The position numbers were made by a program, and so were the translations under genes. The notes beneath the pieces were generated by a model. That model did no database searches. It had not been told where the DNA came from and was given only the letters and a program-made list of their open reading frames with translations. Of a DNA stretch of 64,000 nucleotides, positions 18,036 to 26,697 are shown piece after piece. Source of the DNA: Leptolyngbya sp. Heron Island J (GTDB lineage: Bacteria; Cyanobacteriota; Cyanobacteriia; Phormidesmidales; Phormidesmidaceae); contig NZ_AWNH01000112.1 in the NCBI RefSeq assembly GCF_000482245.1, positions 1 through 64,000 of the forward strand. The letters run 5' to 3'. How positions within the stretch are numbered: position 1 is the first letter of the stretch; every line of letters starts with the position of its first letter.

Positions 18036-19952
18036 ATGAAAGTTTTATTGGTGGACGATGATGCTGCATTGGCGGAGGTGTTAACTCAGCAGTTAGCCAT
18101 CCAAAACTATGTTGTTGATCGGGTGGCTGATGGTGAAACTGGTTGGTCCTATGCATCTACCTTTGATTATGACCTGATTGTATTGGACTGGATGTTGCCA
18201 CGGCTGAGCGGTCTGCAGCTCTGTCAGCGGCTGCGAGATGAGGGCTATGGGGTACCCATCTTGTTGCTGACGGCGAAGGATCAACAAACTGACAAAATTC
18301 AAGGTCTTGAAGCGGGTGCCGATGATTATCTTGTCAAGCCAGTGGATGTGGCTGAGCTGTTGGTGCGGATTCGGGTATTGCTACGTCGTGCGCCGGCTGA
18401 GGCACAACCGATCTTGGTCTGGGGTGATCTCTGCCTTGATCCGGTCAGTTGTGAGGTGACCTATCAGGGCAATCCAGTTTCTCTAACGGCTAAGGAGTAT
18501 GCTTTACTGGAACTCTTTTTGCGCCATAGTCACCAAGTGTTTAGCCCACCGGCTCTATTGGATCAAATTTGGTCGTCCGATGACTTTCCTAGTGAGGCTA
18601 CTGTGCGATCGCACATTCGCGGACTGCGACAAAAACTCAAGACAGCAGGGGTTACCGTAGACGTGATTGAGACTGTGCGTGGCTTGGGCTATCGTCTTAG
18701 CTCACCAGGACTCACCCCACCTCTCCAATCCTCCCAGGCGCTCTCCATTGAACGACAGGCCAGATATCTAGAGGGGCTGACTCAAACCTGGCAGGCCCAT
18801 AGGGGTGAGAGCGTCGATCGATGGAATTTTTTAGTTCACCTGTCCCATACCCTGACAGAACATACCATCAGTGAGCAACAACGCTTGCAAGCCAAACAGA
18901 TCGCCCACAAGCTAGCAGGTACCCTGGGCGTTTTTGGCTTGATGGAGGGATCGCGTCTAGCCCGCCAAATTGAACAGTTGTTAGAATCAGTATCGACAAC
19001 ATTGTCACTGACCCAAATCAGTCAGTTTCAGACATTGGTTACCACCCTGGGCCATGCCTTAGATGCCCCACCACAGTTAGTCTCCTGGTCAGACAACGCT
19101 CCCCTTTTGCCAAAAATTTTAATTGTAGATATCCACGCGGCCCCCTATATTCAACAGCTTATGGCTTTAGCCATCGCCCAGGGCCTAGGCGTAGATGTTG
19201 TCGCTTCAACCGAGATGGCCGCTCAAATTTTATCCTTGCACGATGCAGTTCCGTCCTCCCTAGATACAGAGCCATTGCTCCCAGACATTGTTTTAATCAA
19301 TCTGGTGGGCGATCAAACCAACCCCGTCTTAACCGAAACCAGTGTCCAACTGTTATTGGGATTCATCAATCTCCTCAGCCATCATTGCCCCCAGCTGCCC
19401 ATCGTATTAATGACACCCCAGGCAGACTTTGGCAATCGCCTGGACCTAATTCGGCGAGGTGTGGCCATGGTGTTGGAATATCCCATGAGTCCGGCAGAGG
19501 TGTTAGAAGCAATCGACCAGGTCACACACCTAAGATACCGCCATAGCAAAATTATGCTGGTGGACGATGATAGCCACCATTTGCAACACATCGTCAATCT
19601 GCTACAGCCCTGGCAGTTGCAGATTACTCCCCTGGTCAATTCACAACGCTTTTGGTCTCTTTTTACTCAGATTCTGCCCGATGTCATTATTCTAGACATT
19701 GAAATGCCTGGTATTAATGGCTTTGAACTCTGCAAAGTTATTCGCAGCCATCCTCAATGGCAACACTTGCCAATTATTTTTTTAAGCATCCATGCCGATC
19801 AGGACCATCGTGCCCGAGCGTTTGCCATTGGTGCCGATGACTACATGACAAAGCCAATTCAAGGACAAGATTTAGTGGTTCGAATTTTTAATCGTTTAAA
19901 ACGTTATCACGCCTGGTGTAGCCAGGAAAAAACATTAATGGCTTTGGAATAG
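18036..19952 (+). CDS. rcaC: REC-OmpR-HPt-(pseudo-REC)-REC response regulator, RcaC-like
   Basis: 638 residues. The N-terminal receiver has phospho-Asp51 (YDLIVLDWMLPRLSG) and Lys101. An OmpR-type winged helix follows (about 125-222, SLTAKEYALLELFLRH, RSHIRGLRQKL, VRGLGYRL). The HPt domain has His291 (IAHKLAGTLGVFG). A degenerate receiver (about 359-498) has Asn where the phospho-Asp should be (DIVLINLVG). The final receiver has Asp554 (VIILDIEMPGING) and Lys607. REC-DNA binding-HPt-REC at about 650 residues is the hallmark of RcaC, the DNA-binding regulator of red/green chromatic acclimation. Probable targets are the L-box-like repeats at 19965 and 20982, upstream of pcyA and cpcB. Confidence 0.8.
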   Translation: MKVLLVDDDAALAEVLTQQLAIQNYVVDRVADGETGWSYASTFDYDLIVLDWMLPRLSGLQLCQRLRDEGYGVPILLLTAKDQQTDKIQGLEAGADDYLVKPVDVAELLVRIRVLLRRAPAEAQPILVWGDLCLDPVSCEVTYQGNPVSLTAKEYALLELFLRHSHQVFSPPALLDQIWSSDDFPSEATVRSHIRGLRQKLKTAGVTVDVIETVRGLGYRLSSPGLTPPLQSSQALSIERQARYLEGLTQTWQAHRGESVDRWNFLVHLSHTLTEHTISEQQRLQAKQIAHKLAGTLGVFGLMEGSRLARQIEQLLESVSTTLSLTQISQFQTLVTTLGHALDAPPQLVSWSDNAPLLPKILIVDIHAAPYIQQLMALAIAQGLGVDVVASTEMAAQILSLHDAVPSSLDTEPLLPDIVLINLVGDQTNPVLTETSVQLLLGFINLLSHHCPQLPIVLMTPQADFGNRLDLIRRGVAMVLEYPMSPAEVLEAIDQVTHLRYRHSKIMLVDDDSHHLQHIVNLLQPWQLQITPLVNSQRFWSLFTQILPDVIILDIEMPGINGFELCKVIRSHPQWQHLPIIFLSIHADQDHRARAFAIGADDYMTKPIQGQDLVVRIFNRLKRYHAWCSQEKTLMALE

Positions 19953-19964
19953 GGAAAATCAGCT

Positions 19965-19982
19965 CTGCACGGAGCCTGCACA
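19965..19982 (+). promoter_or_regulatory. L-box-like direct repeat upstream of pcyA
   Basis: CTGCACG, four bases, CTGCACA: two heptamers at an 11-base period, 143 bases before the pcyA ATG. The RcaC L box of Fremyella is, as I recall, TTGCACA-N4-TTGCACA, so the halves match at 5 and 6 of 7 positions. The site lies 13 bases after the rcaC-like stop codon. Confidence 0.5.
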
Positions 19983-20124
19983 GGGATGCGACATGGTTAA
20001 GACTATGACTTTGCCATATTCATGAATACCCCTCTAGTTTTTAGACCTCTCAATGTGCGTTATTAACTACATGAGAGACCATTTGTGATTGTGCATAGGA
20101 TTCCACAATGATTGAAATACAACC

Positions 20125-20880
20125 ATGGATCAAGTTCGTTACCAATCTCTATGTCAACATCAACATCCTCTCATCTCTCAACTAGCCAAAACGATTGAAT
20201 CGACCTGGAACAGCGAGTTTGTACTCTATCCCTACAAAATACCAACCGATTTAGGCTACGTAGAAGGGAGTCTAGAAGGTGAGAAGCTGATGATCGAAAA
20301 TCGCTGTTATCAAACAGCACAGTTTCGTAAAATCCACTTGGAACTGGCCAAGGTCGGCAAACATTTGGATATTCTGCATTGTGTCATGTTTCCACGCCCC
20401 AACTTTCCCCTACCTATTTTTGGGGTTGATCTAGTGGCAGGACGTGGACAAATTAGTGCCGCGATTGTTGATTTATCACCTATTTCATCCAATAAACAGC
20501 TGCCGATTCAGTACCAGCAAGCGTTACAAAAAATTCCCCAAGCACACTTCTCCCAGCCTCGCGCCTTGCCAGCATGGGGAGATATTTTTTCCGATTTTTG
20601 CCTGTTTGTGTGTCCAACCAACCCGCTGGAAGAAACGACATTTCTGACTCAAGTCAGGCATTTTCTGTCACTACATTGCCAGTTAAGTAATCAAACAAAC
20701 CCTGTTCAATCCATTGAGCCATCAATTGTTGCTGGGCAGCGCTATTATTGCTTACAACAGCAAAAGAATGATAAAACCAGACGAATCTTAGAACGAGCCT
20801 TTGGTACAGACTGGGCAGAAAGATATCTGCAAACTATGTTGTTTGACTATGCAGATACCTCTATAGTCGCCATAACGTAA
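20125..20880 (+). CDS. pcyA: Phycocyanobilin:ferredoxin oxidoreductase
   Basis: 251 residues, the usual PcyA length. It reduces biliverdin IXalpha by four electrons from ferredoxin to phycocyanobilin, the chromophore of phycocyanin encoded just downstream. The HY2-family core is present: [26 protein letters not shown] contains the equivalents of Glu76 and His88, and [23 protein letters not shown] contains the catalytic Asp105 equivalent. Placement between the RcaC-like regulator and the cpc operon, each preceded by an L-box-like repeat, suggests co-regulation of chromophore and apoprotein. Confidence 0.94.
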   Translation: MDQVRYQSLCQHQHPLISQLAKTIESTWNSEFVLYPYKIPTDLGYVEGSLEGEKLMIENRCYQTAQFRKIHLELAKVGKHLDILHCVMFPRPNFPLPIFGVDLVAGRGQISAAIVDLSPISSNKQLPIQYQQALQKIPQAHFSQPRALPAWGDIFSDFCLFVCPTNPLEETTFLTQVRHFLSLHCQLSNQTNPVQSIEPSIVAGQRYYCLQQQKNDKTRRILERAFGTDWAERYLQTMLFDYADTSIVAIT

Positions 20881-20981
20881 CAAAATGCAAACAAACTTGT
20901 CGACTTTACAGACAATTGATAGTGCTTAAAAGGCTCGATTTCAAAAGGTTTAGCTGATTGTAAAGATTCAGATACAAAGAT

Positions 20982-20999
20982 ATGCACAGTATCTGCACA
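20982..20999 (+). promoter_or_regulatory. L-box-like direct repeat upstream of cpcBACCD
   Basis: ATGCACA, four bases (GTAT), CTGCACA: each half differs from TTGCACA by one base and the 11-base period is kept. It lies 319 bases before the cpcB start. With the similar repeat before pcyA it forms a matched pair in a locus encoding an RcaC-type regulator. Confidence 0.55.
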
Positions 21000-21034
21000 A
21001 TCAAATTGATTAAATCAACTTGGTTCAAAAGTCA

Positions 21035-21062
21035 GAGTCTTGATCACGATCAAGGCTCTTTT
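21035..21062 (+). terminator. Terminator or attenuator hairpin in the pcyA-cpcB gap
   Basis: GAGTCTTGATC (21035-21045) pairs with GATCAAGGCTC (21048-21058) along 11 positions with one G-T pair, followed by TTTT. It could end pcyA transcripts. Because it lies downstream of the L-box-like site it could also act in the cpc leader as an attenuator, depending on where transcription starts. Confidence 0.6.
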
Positions 21063-21317
21063 CCCTCAATACTCATTGGTTCTTTTAGGGCCATACAGCA
21101 TGGTATTTAAGGGGGATTTTTTATATCGATAGGTCTGTCTGTTAGCAATGTATGACTTGCTTTTGAGGGTGATGCTCTCCTCTCTCACATGCTAAGAAAC
21201 CTGACTTAAGGCGTTTGAATCATGCTTTGTTGTGACTGTCTTATCGATAAAACCTGTGGCTCGGATTCGATGCTGCAAAGACTTGTACATACTTGTTTAG
21301 AGTAGGAGATTTTTTCC

Positions 21318-21836
21318 GTGTTCGATGCTTTTACAAAGGTCATTTCCCAAGCTGATGCCCGAGGAGAATTTGTTGGTGATTCTCAAATTAGCGCACTCAA
21401 TCAACTCGTGATAGAAGGCAGCAAGCGCATGGATGTGGTGAACCGTTTAACGGGGAATGCCAATGCTATTGTTACCAATGCGGCACGGTCCTTATTCAAA
21501 GAACAGCCTCAGCTGATTGCCCCTGGTGGTAATGCTTATACCCATCGACGGATGGCGGCTTGTTTGCGTGATATGGATATTATCTTGCGCTATGTTACCT
21601 ATGCGATTTTTACAGGTGATGTCAGCATACTTGACGATCGTTGCTTGAATGGCCTCCGTGAGACCTATCTGGCGCTGGGCGTACCTGGTGCTTCTATGTC
21701 AGAGGCAATCAACAAAATGAAAGCAGCTGCTCTTGCGATCGCGAATGACAGAACAGGCATCACTCCTGGTGACTGCAGCTCCTTGATGGCCGAACTCAGC
21801 GGCTACTTTGATCGAGCAGCCAATGCCGTTGGCTAA
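21318..21836 (+). CDS. cpcB: C-phycocyanin beta subunit
   Basis: 172 residues, the standard length. [19 protein letters not shown] at the N-terminus, the methylatable Asn72 region [11 protein letters not shown], the bilin-attaching Cys in [17 protein letters not shown], and the second bilin Cys in ITPGDCSSL identify phycocyanin beta. Two attachment Cys and no third argue against phycoerythrin. It pairs with CpcA to form the rod hexamers that absorb red-orange light. The start is GTG, with an excellent ribosome-binding site (AGGAGA) 10 bases upstream; no ATG fits. It heads the operon cpcB-cpcA-cpcC-cpcC-cpcD. Confidence 0.97.
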   Translation: MFDAFTKVISQADARGEFVGDSQISALNQLVIEGSKRMDVVNRLTGNANAIVTNAARSLFKEQPQLIAPGGNAYTHRRMAACLRDMDIILRYVTYAIFTGDVSILDDRCLNGLRETYLALGVPGASMSEAINKMKAAALAIANDRTGITPGDCSSLMAELSGYFDRAANAVG

Positions 21837-21893
21837 TCTGATAAACGAAGCTTCTTGACCATGTTTTAGCAACTTACAGAGAGATTTAACACC

Positions 21894-22382
21894 ATGAAAA
21901 CTCCCATGACAGAGGCTGTGGCCACCGCTGATTCCCAAGGCCGTTTTCTCAGCAGCGTTGAGCTACAGATCGCCTTTGGTCGATTCCGTCAGGCCCAGGC
22001 AGGGTTGGCGGCTGCTCAAAGCTTAACCCAAAATGCAGATGGTCTGATCAATGGAGCTGCCCAGGCCGTATACCAAAAGTTCCCCTACACCACTCAAATG
22101 CAGGGTAATAACTATGCGTCTACCCCAGAAGGCAAGGCCAAGTGCTCCCGTGATATTGGCTACTATCTGCGAATGGTGACCTATTGCCTGATTGCCGGGG
22201 GGACAGGACCTATGGACGATTATTTGATTGCTGGCGTTACCGAAATCAACAAGGCCTTTGAACTCTCGCCCAGTTGGTATGTGGAAGCCCTCAACTACAT
22301 CAAAGCTAACCATGGACTCACCGGAGATTCTGCCGTTGAAGCCAACTCTTACCTGGACTATGCCATCAATTCCTTGAGTTAA
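21894..22382 (+). CDS. cpcA: C-phycocyanin alpha subunit
   Basis: 162 residues, full length. [45 protein letters not shown], the bilin-attaching Cys84 equivalent in [20 protein letters not shown] and [13 protein letters not shown] are diagnostic. It carries one phycocyanobilin. The lyases CpcE/CpcF that attach it are not encoded in the window. It starts 57 bases after cpcB with GAGAGA as ribosome-binding site. A pair of hairpins follows before the linker genes. Confidence 0.97.
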   Translation: MKTPMTEAVATADSQGRFLSSVELQIAFGRFRQAQAGLAAAQSLTQNADGLINGAAQAVYQKFPYTTQMQGNNYASTPEGKAKCSRDIGYYLRMVTYCLIAGGTGPMDDYLIAGVTEINKAFELSPSWYVEALNYIKANHGLTGDSAVEANSYLDYAINSLS

Positions 22383-22399
22383 CGGTTAACAAATAACCG

Positions 22400-22480
22400 A
22401 TACCGTTTTAGCGTTCGGTCGTTAAGACGGTATGGGATACCCCCGATGCCAGCCAAGCGTCATCGTTAGGTAGGCATCGG
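22400..22480 (+). promoter_or_regulatory. Two hairpins between cpcA and the first rod linker
   Basis: Stem one pairs ATACCGTTTTAGC (22400-22412) with GTTAAGACGGTAT (22421-22433), 11 of 13 plus wobble. Stem two pairs CCGATGCC (22443-22450) with GGCATCGG (22473-22480). Neither has a T run. Such structures after cpcA usually protect the abundant cpcBA message and reduce read-through to linkers, and I infer the same here. Confidence 0.55.
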
Positions 22481-22541
22481 ACTCCCTATAGCCCACTACT
22501 CCTTACTCAATCACCATTAACGCTAGTTTTGGGAACCCATT

Positions 22542-23360
22542 ATGACCAGTGCAGCATCAGCCAGCCCCCTGGGATTTGAACCCTTTGCCCAAGTCACGCC
22601 AACTGAGCTTAGATCTAATCCTACGGCAACCGATCTTGAAGCTGTGATTCAGGCGACCTATCGGCAGCTATTTGGCAATGACTACATCATGCGCTCAGAA
22701 CGTCTGATCAGCGCCGAATCTCTTCTCAAGCAGGGGCATATTACTGTACGAGATTTTGTCCGAGCGTTGGCCCTTTCAGAACTCTATAAGCAAAAGTTCT
22801 TTTGCAATAATCCCCAAGTACGTTTTATTGAACTTAATTTTAAGCACCTGCTGGGACGGGCTCCCTACGACCAGGCAGAGATTTCTGAACATGTGGATCT
22901 CTACGTTCAGCAAGGGTATGAGGCTGAAATTAATAGCTATCTTGATACCGCTGAATATCGAGAAAACTTTGGTCAACAGATCGTTCCATATTATCGCGGG
23001 TTCACTACCCAGAGAAATCAGAAAACCGTTGGTTTTGTCAGAATGTTTCAGCTGTACCGGGGCTATGCCAGTAGCGATCGCGCCCGAGTCAATAACAAAA
23101 AAGGCTGTCTCACAACGGATCTGGCACTGAATACAGCAACGCCCCTAAGGACGGCCAGTTTTGGTAAAGAACTACAGGGAGCTACTGGTGGTAAGCGTGA
23201 GAAACTCTATCGGATTCGAGTGGCTCAATCTGCCAGCGGCCGTACCCCCCAAATTCGCCGCAGCGTACAGGAATATGTAGTTAGCTATGAACAACTCTCC
23301 CCGACGTTGCAACGTCTCAACCAAAGGGGCAGCCGGATTGTCAACATTACATCCGCTTAA
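22542..23360 (+). CDS. cpcC: Phycobilisome rod linker, CpcC type
   Basis: 272 residues. An N-terminal PBS-linker domain (about 20-150: [61 protein letters not shown]) sits inside a phycocyanin hexamer. A C-terminal CpcD-like domain (about 215-270, [32 protein letters not shown]) caps it. The product joins hexamers into rods. It is a paralogue of the next gene. The start ATG has no strong ribosome-binding site, consistent with lower expression than cpcBA. Confidence 0.93.
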   Translation: MTSAASASPLGFEPFAQVTPTELRSNPTATDLEAVIQATYRQLFGNDYIMRSERLISAESLLKQGHITVRDFVRALALSELYKQKFFCNNPQVRFIELNFKHLLGRAPYDQAEISEHVDLYVQQGYEAEINSYLDTAEYRENFGQQIVPYYRGFTTQRNQKTVGFVRMFQLYRGYASSDRARVNNKKGCLTTDLALNTATPLRTASFGKELQGATGGKREKLYRIRVAQSASGRTPQIRRSVQEYVVSYEQLSPTLQRLNQRGSRIVNITSA

Positions 23361-23443
23361 TGGGCTTAAGCATGTCCGCCTCCCCTTAAGACGATAATTT
23401 CCCGATTAAAATAACCGATTCCATCTTTTAAGGAGATTACACT

Positions 23444-24316
23444 GTGGCGATTACAGTAGCAGCCAGTCGTCTGGGTACAAAACCATTTGCTGAACAAAGC
23501 CCCATTGAGCTATGGCCTGGGGCCTCCTCTGAGGATGCTAAAGTTGCCATCAATGCCGTCTATCGACACGTTTTGGGCAATGATTACTTGATGCAGTCAG
23601 AGCGTCTGGTTACCTTAGAATCACTACTCACTAGTGGTGCTTTATCCGTGCGCGATTTTGTTCGAGCTGTGGCTAAATCAGAGGTATACAAAACCAAGTT
23701 TTTGTATCCTAATTTTCAAACCCGCGTGATTGAACTCAACTTTAAACATCTGTTGGGTCGGGCTCCATATAGTGAAGCAGAAATTATTGAACATCTTGAT
23801 CGGTATGAGAATCAAGGATTTGAGGCCGATATAGACTCCTATATTGATACAGTAGAGTATGAAAGCGCCTTTGGCGATACAGTTGTTCCCTATTATCGCA
23901 GCTTTAATACTCAGACTGGTCAGAGCATTGCTGGATTCACCCGCATGTTTAGCCTCTATCGCGGCTATGCCAACAGCGATCGTTCACAGCTGGCCGGTAA
24001 AAAATCTCGCTTAGCTGCAGAATTAGCCTTAGGCACCACATTTGCGGTCAATGTTCCGTCAGGCACAGATAATACGGTTCGCACCTATCTCCCCGCTGAA
24101 AAAAGCAATACGCCCACCCGCGTTTTTGGGCGACGACAATCCACTAAACTACGTGGCACCCTCTATCGCATTGAGGTGGCAGGTATGTACTTGCCAGGGT
24201 ATCCCCGTGTTCGTCGCAGCAGCCGGGCCTATGTTGTCCCCTACGAAGCACTGTCCAAAACATTGCAGCGCATTAACAAAACCGGCGGACGTGTTGCCAG
24301 CATTACTCGGGCATGA
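23444..24316 (+). CDS. cpcC: Phycobilisome rod linker, second CpcC type
   Basis: 290 residues, the same two-domain plan as the preceding linker: PBS-linker domain with [39 protein letters not shown] and [20 protein letters not shown], then a CpcD-like domain ([35 protein letters not shown]). The 18-residue longer middle segment ([20 protein letters not shown]) fits a larger rod linker. The GTG start follows AAGGAGAT by 8 bases. Two CpcC paralogues plus CpcD imply rods of up to three phycocyanin hexamers. Confidence 0.93.
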   Translation: MAITVAASRLGTKPFAEQSPIELWPGASSEDAKVAINAVYRHVLGNDYLMQSERLVTLESLLTSGALSVRDFVRAVAKSEVYKTKFLYPNFQTRVIELNFKHLLGRAPYSEAEIIEHLDRYENQGFEADIDSYIDTVEYESAFGDTVVPYYRSFNTQTGQSIAGFTRMFSLYRGYANSDRSQLAGKKSRLAAELALGTTFAVNVPSGTDNTVRTYLPAEKSNTPTRVFGRRQSTKLRGTLYRIEVAGMYLPGYPRVRRSSRAYVVPYEALSKTLQRINKTGGRVASITRA

Positions 24317-24368
24317 GTCCCACTACGTTTTCTTCCCGATGATGACCGTTATTTAAAGGTGACAAACA

Positions 24369-24635
24369 ATGTTAGGACAGTATGCAACTAGCACAGCCTC
24401 TAGCTTAGATAATCGTATGTTTGTATATGAGTTAACGGGGTTGAGTGAGAACGAAGTAACCGTCAGTCATTGTTCTCCCATTCGGACCAGCCATACTCAG
24501 CTGATTCAGGTGCCTTTTCATCGCATGGGTGAAGAAATGCGGCGAATTACTCTGTTGGGTGGCAAAATTGTTGATATTCGACTGCTTGGTAGCCCGCAAG
24601 CAACATCCTCTGCGGACACCTCCCCAGAGGATTAA
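24369..24635 (+). CDS. cpcD: Rod-capping linker CpcD
   Basis: 88 residues. A free-standing CpcD domain: MFVYELTGLSENEVTVSHCS, then QLIQVPFHRMGEEMRRITLLGGKIVDIRLL. It terminates rod growth at the distal hexamer. It ends the operon, 52 bases after the second linker, with an acidic Ser/Asp tail that exceeds the usual length by several residues. The next gene is convergent. Confidence 0.92.
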   Translation: MLGQYATSTASSLDNRMFVYELTGLSENEVTVSHCSPIRTSHTQLIQVPFHRMGEEMRRITLLGGKIVDIRLLGSPQATSSADTSPED

Positions 24636-24757
24636 ATGTCATCTGGCACGATGGCGCAGGACAGAAGCCTGAAGCAGAAGCCTGAAGGAAGCAAGTTTAA
24701 AGGCTTGAAATTGTTGTCCTCACTAACTCTGCTCCTGTTATACAGATGCTGGGGCAC

Positions 24758-26671
24758 CTAGCCGCCAACGTAGGGTTTTAATAACTCAACTAAGTCTTCG
24801 TTCTCCAATTCCTGGGCCGTATCCCATACTAAATTGAGGGTGGAGGGGGTCACTCCGGCCTCTAGCAGCTGTTTAACTGTGGTTAGATCGCTGTACCCGA
24901 TGGCCCACAGTAATAGGGGCTGCCCTCGCCAACTGACATTGGTATGGGCACCATTGGCGATCAGTAGCTGAACAATCTCTGGTTGGTCATTTGCGATCGC
25001 ACTCACCAATGGTGTCATCTCCCACCACTGATTACCCACAATATTCACATTAGCCCCTTGCTCAATCAACAATTTGACCTGAGCCACATCATCATTGCTA
25101 ATCGCTTGCTGTAGTTTGGTTTGACCCTCAGCATCCAATGCATTCAAGCGGCGATCGGTCGCTATCTGTTGACGAATCTCGCCTATATCCCAACCTGTCA
25201 GCGTTGCCAGATTTTCAGCAGATCGAGCCATCCTTTGGCGATACCACCAGCGGGACATACAAACTGCAGACCCGATCGGGCGTCTCATCACATATCGAGC
25301 CTGAAAGTCTACCCCCGCCCACTGGGGAAATGAACGTCCAGCAATTTCAGGTTTCTCCATCAGTTGTTCAGGAGTAATCTCCTGAAATTCTAAATCCTCT
25401 GGAAATGTGTTTTGGTTGTAGCGCACATGCAACCGAGTGATCAGCGTTTCTGGCGATTCATTGCTCCACCAGGCTCCCATCGCCTTGAGGTCATCCAAGG
25501 TCGGTATGGATTCCGCCTCTACGGTACACGGGTCACACTTGATATTTTCTCCAAATGTACGCGTTGCATATTCTAGAAAAACAGCCTGGTCATGGCGCTC
25601 ATAACTACGTTGAAATACGCTGTTATAGAATGCTCCAAAGCCAGTCTGTACAAACGCTGGGATCTCAGAACCAGAGGGCCACAGCGAGCCAGATTCTGTA
25701 TCTGTGGGTACAGGTACGGTTTGATAATTGGTGGTTTCAGCATAGGCACCGGGGGACAAAATATGAATAATCAAGTCTTGATCACCCGTTGCATTTAATG
25801 TGCCTAGACGAATGGGCAGCATAAATTGATCGGTCTCATAGTCCAACACAATGGGCTTTAAGGCCTGCCCCCTGGACGGTTGAAACTCTGCTAAATTTAC
25901 CCGCACTACTAAGAATTTCATCCCCGCATCAACGTAGGATTGCAGCAGGCTGGCCGCTTCTGGGACCACCTGATACTCATTTTGTTGCAGCCAGGTGATC
26001 AACTGATTCGATTGTTCAGCGCTCAAAATCACAACATCATAGTCTCCGACGGTAAACTGGTCTTCCACAGTTACCGTCGGGATGGATGCGGCCGGGGAGC
26101 GATTAGGCTCTGTGTTAGTGGTGGCCTGATGGAGAAATGACGGCAGGGCGCTCACCGCCAGCAGAGTTAGCAGCAACAGAACAACCGCTAGTGCCAGTTT
26201 ATTGCTTGTTGGCCAGAGCCAGGCCACCAGAAAAAATGCGGCAATTGGAATGGCTAAAAACCCGACAATTCGATACCACTCGTATTCCTGTTGACAGGGG
26301 CGATCAAAGTATTGGGTCAGTCGCGGCGCTGTAAACGCACTCATTTTTTCCAGCAGTGCGCCATCACCAATCCTTACTTGGTCCCGCCTGAGCACCACAG
26401 GGACTGGCACAATCCGAGCAAAATCCTTGACATCTCCCTGAAAATCATTGGCCATGGTTACGACATGGCGATTGTCGCTGTGGGCAATAATCACCTGTGA
26501 GGCCGTGTTGCCCAGATTGGCATTTGTCTTCGCTACAAACAAACCACGAAACGCTTGCATGGGCATTGCGATCGCAACCCATAAAAAAGCTGCCGCCCCA
26601 GCGATTGCTAAGAGCTTTAACCAACGGACACGCGCTGCTGCGATCAAGCGTGGGGGCTGTGACGATGTCAT
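24758..26671 (-). CDS. DUF2330 membrane protein with C-terminal ankyrin repeats
   Basis: 637 residues from ATG 26671 (a frame seven codons longer exists). An N-terminal hydrophobic anchor (LLAIAGAAAFLWVAIAM) leads into a DUF2330-type region (SQVIIAHSDNRHVVTMANDF, VKDFARIVPVPVV, later YDVVILSAEQSNQLITWLQQNEY and FLVVRVNLAEF). A second membrane segment pair (about 120-170) splits it. The tail (about 540-637) holds three ankyrin repeats: AEGQTKLQQAISNDDVAQVK, EMTPLVSAIANDQPEIVQLL and QPLLLWAIGYSDLTTVKQLL. DUF2330 proteins are envelope proteins of unknown role. It lies behind a small secreted-protein gene in the same direction. Confidence 0.7.
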   Translation of the reverse strand: MTSSQPPRLIAAARVRWLKLLAIAGAAAFLWVAIAMPMQAFRGLFVAKTNANLGNTASQVIIAHSDNRHVVTMANDFQGDVKDFARIVPVPVVLRRDQVRIGDGALLEKMSAFTAPRLTQYFDRPCQQEYEWYRIVGFLAIPIAAFFLVAWLWPTSNKLALAVVLLLLTLLAVSALPSFLHQATTNTEPNRSPAASIPTVTVEDQFTVGDYDVVILSAEQSNQLITWLQQNEYQVVPEAASLLQSYVDAGMKFLVVRVNLAEFQPSRGQALKPIVLDYETDQFMLPIRLGTLNATGDQDLIIHILSPGAYAETTNYQTVPVPTDTESGSLWPSGSEIPAFVQTGFGAFYNSVFQRSYERHDQAVFLEYATRTFGENIKCDPCTVEAESIPTLDDLKAMGAWWSNESPETLITRLHVRYNQNTFPEDLEFQEITPEQLMEKPEIAGRSFPQWAGVDFQARYVMRRPIGSAVCMSRWWYRQRMARSAENLATLTGWDIGEIRQQIATDRRLNALDAEGQTKLQQAISNDDVAQVKLLIEQGANVNIVGNQWWEMTPLVSAIANDQPEIVQLLIANGAHTNVSWRGQPLLLWAIGYSDLTTVKQLLEAGVTPSTLNLVWDTAQELENEDLVELLKPYVGG

Positions 26672-26697
26672 CTCGTTGCTTCCCTGATGCAACTGGA

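Larger units (their letters stand above)
20881..21317. other. Promoter and long leader of the cpc operon
   Basis: 437 bases between pcyA and cpcB. It contains the L-box-like repeat (20982-20999), a terminator-like hairpin with a T run (21035-21062), and about 250 further leader bases before a strong ribosome-binding site (GTAGGAGA) ahead of the cpcB GTG. Long structured leaders are common for phycobiliprotein operons. Confidence 0.6.

Noticed and set aside
20310-20492. Antisense frames inside pcyA and the phycocyanin genes
   Set aside because: They are shadows of strong coding frames with no independent start signal or family resemblance.
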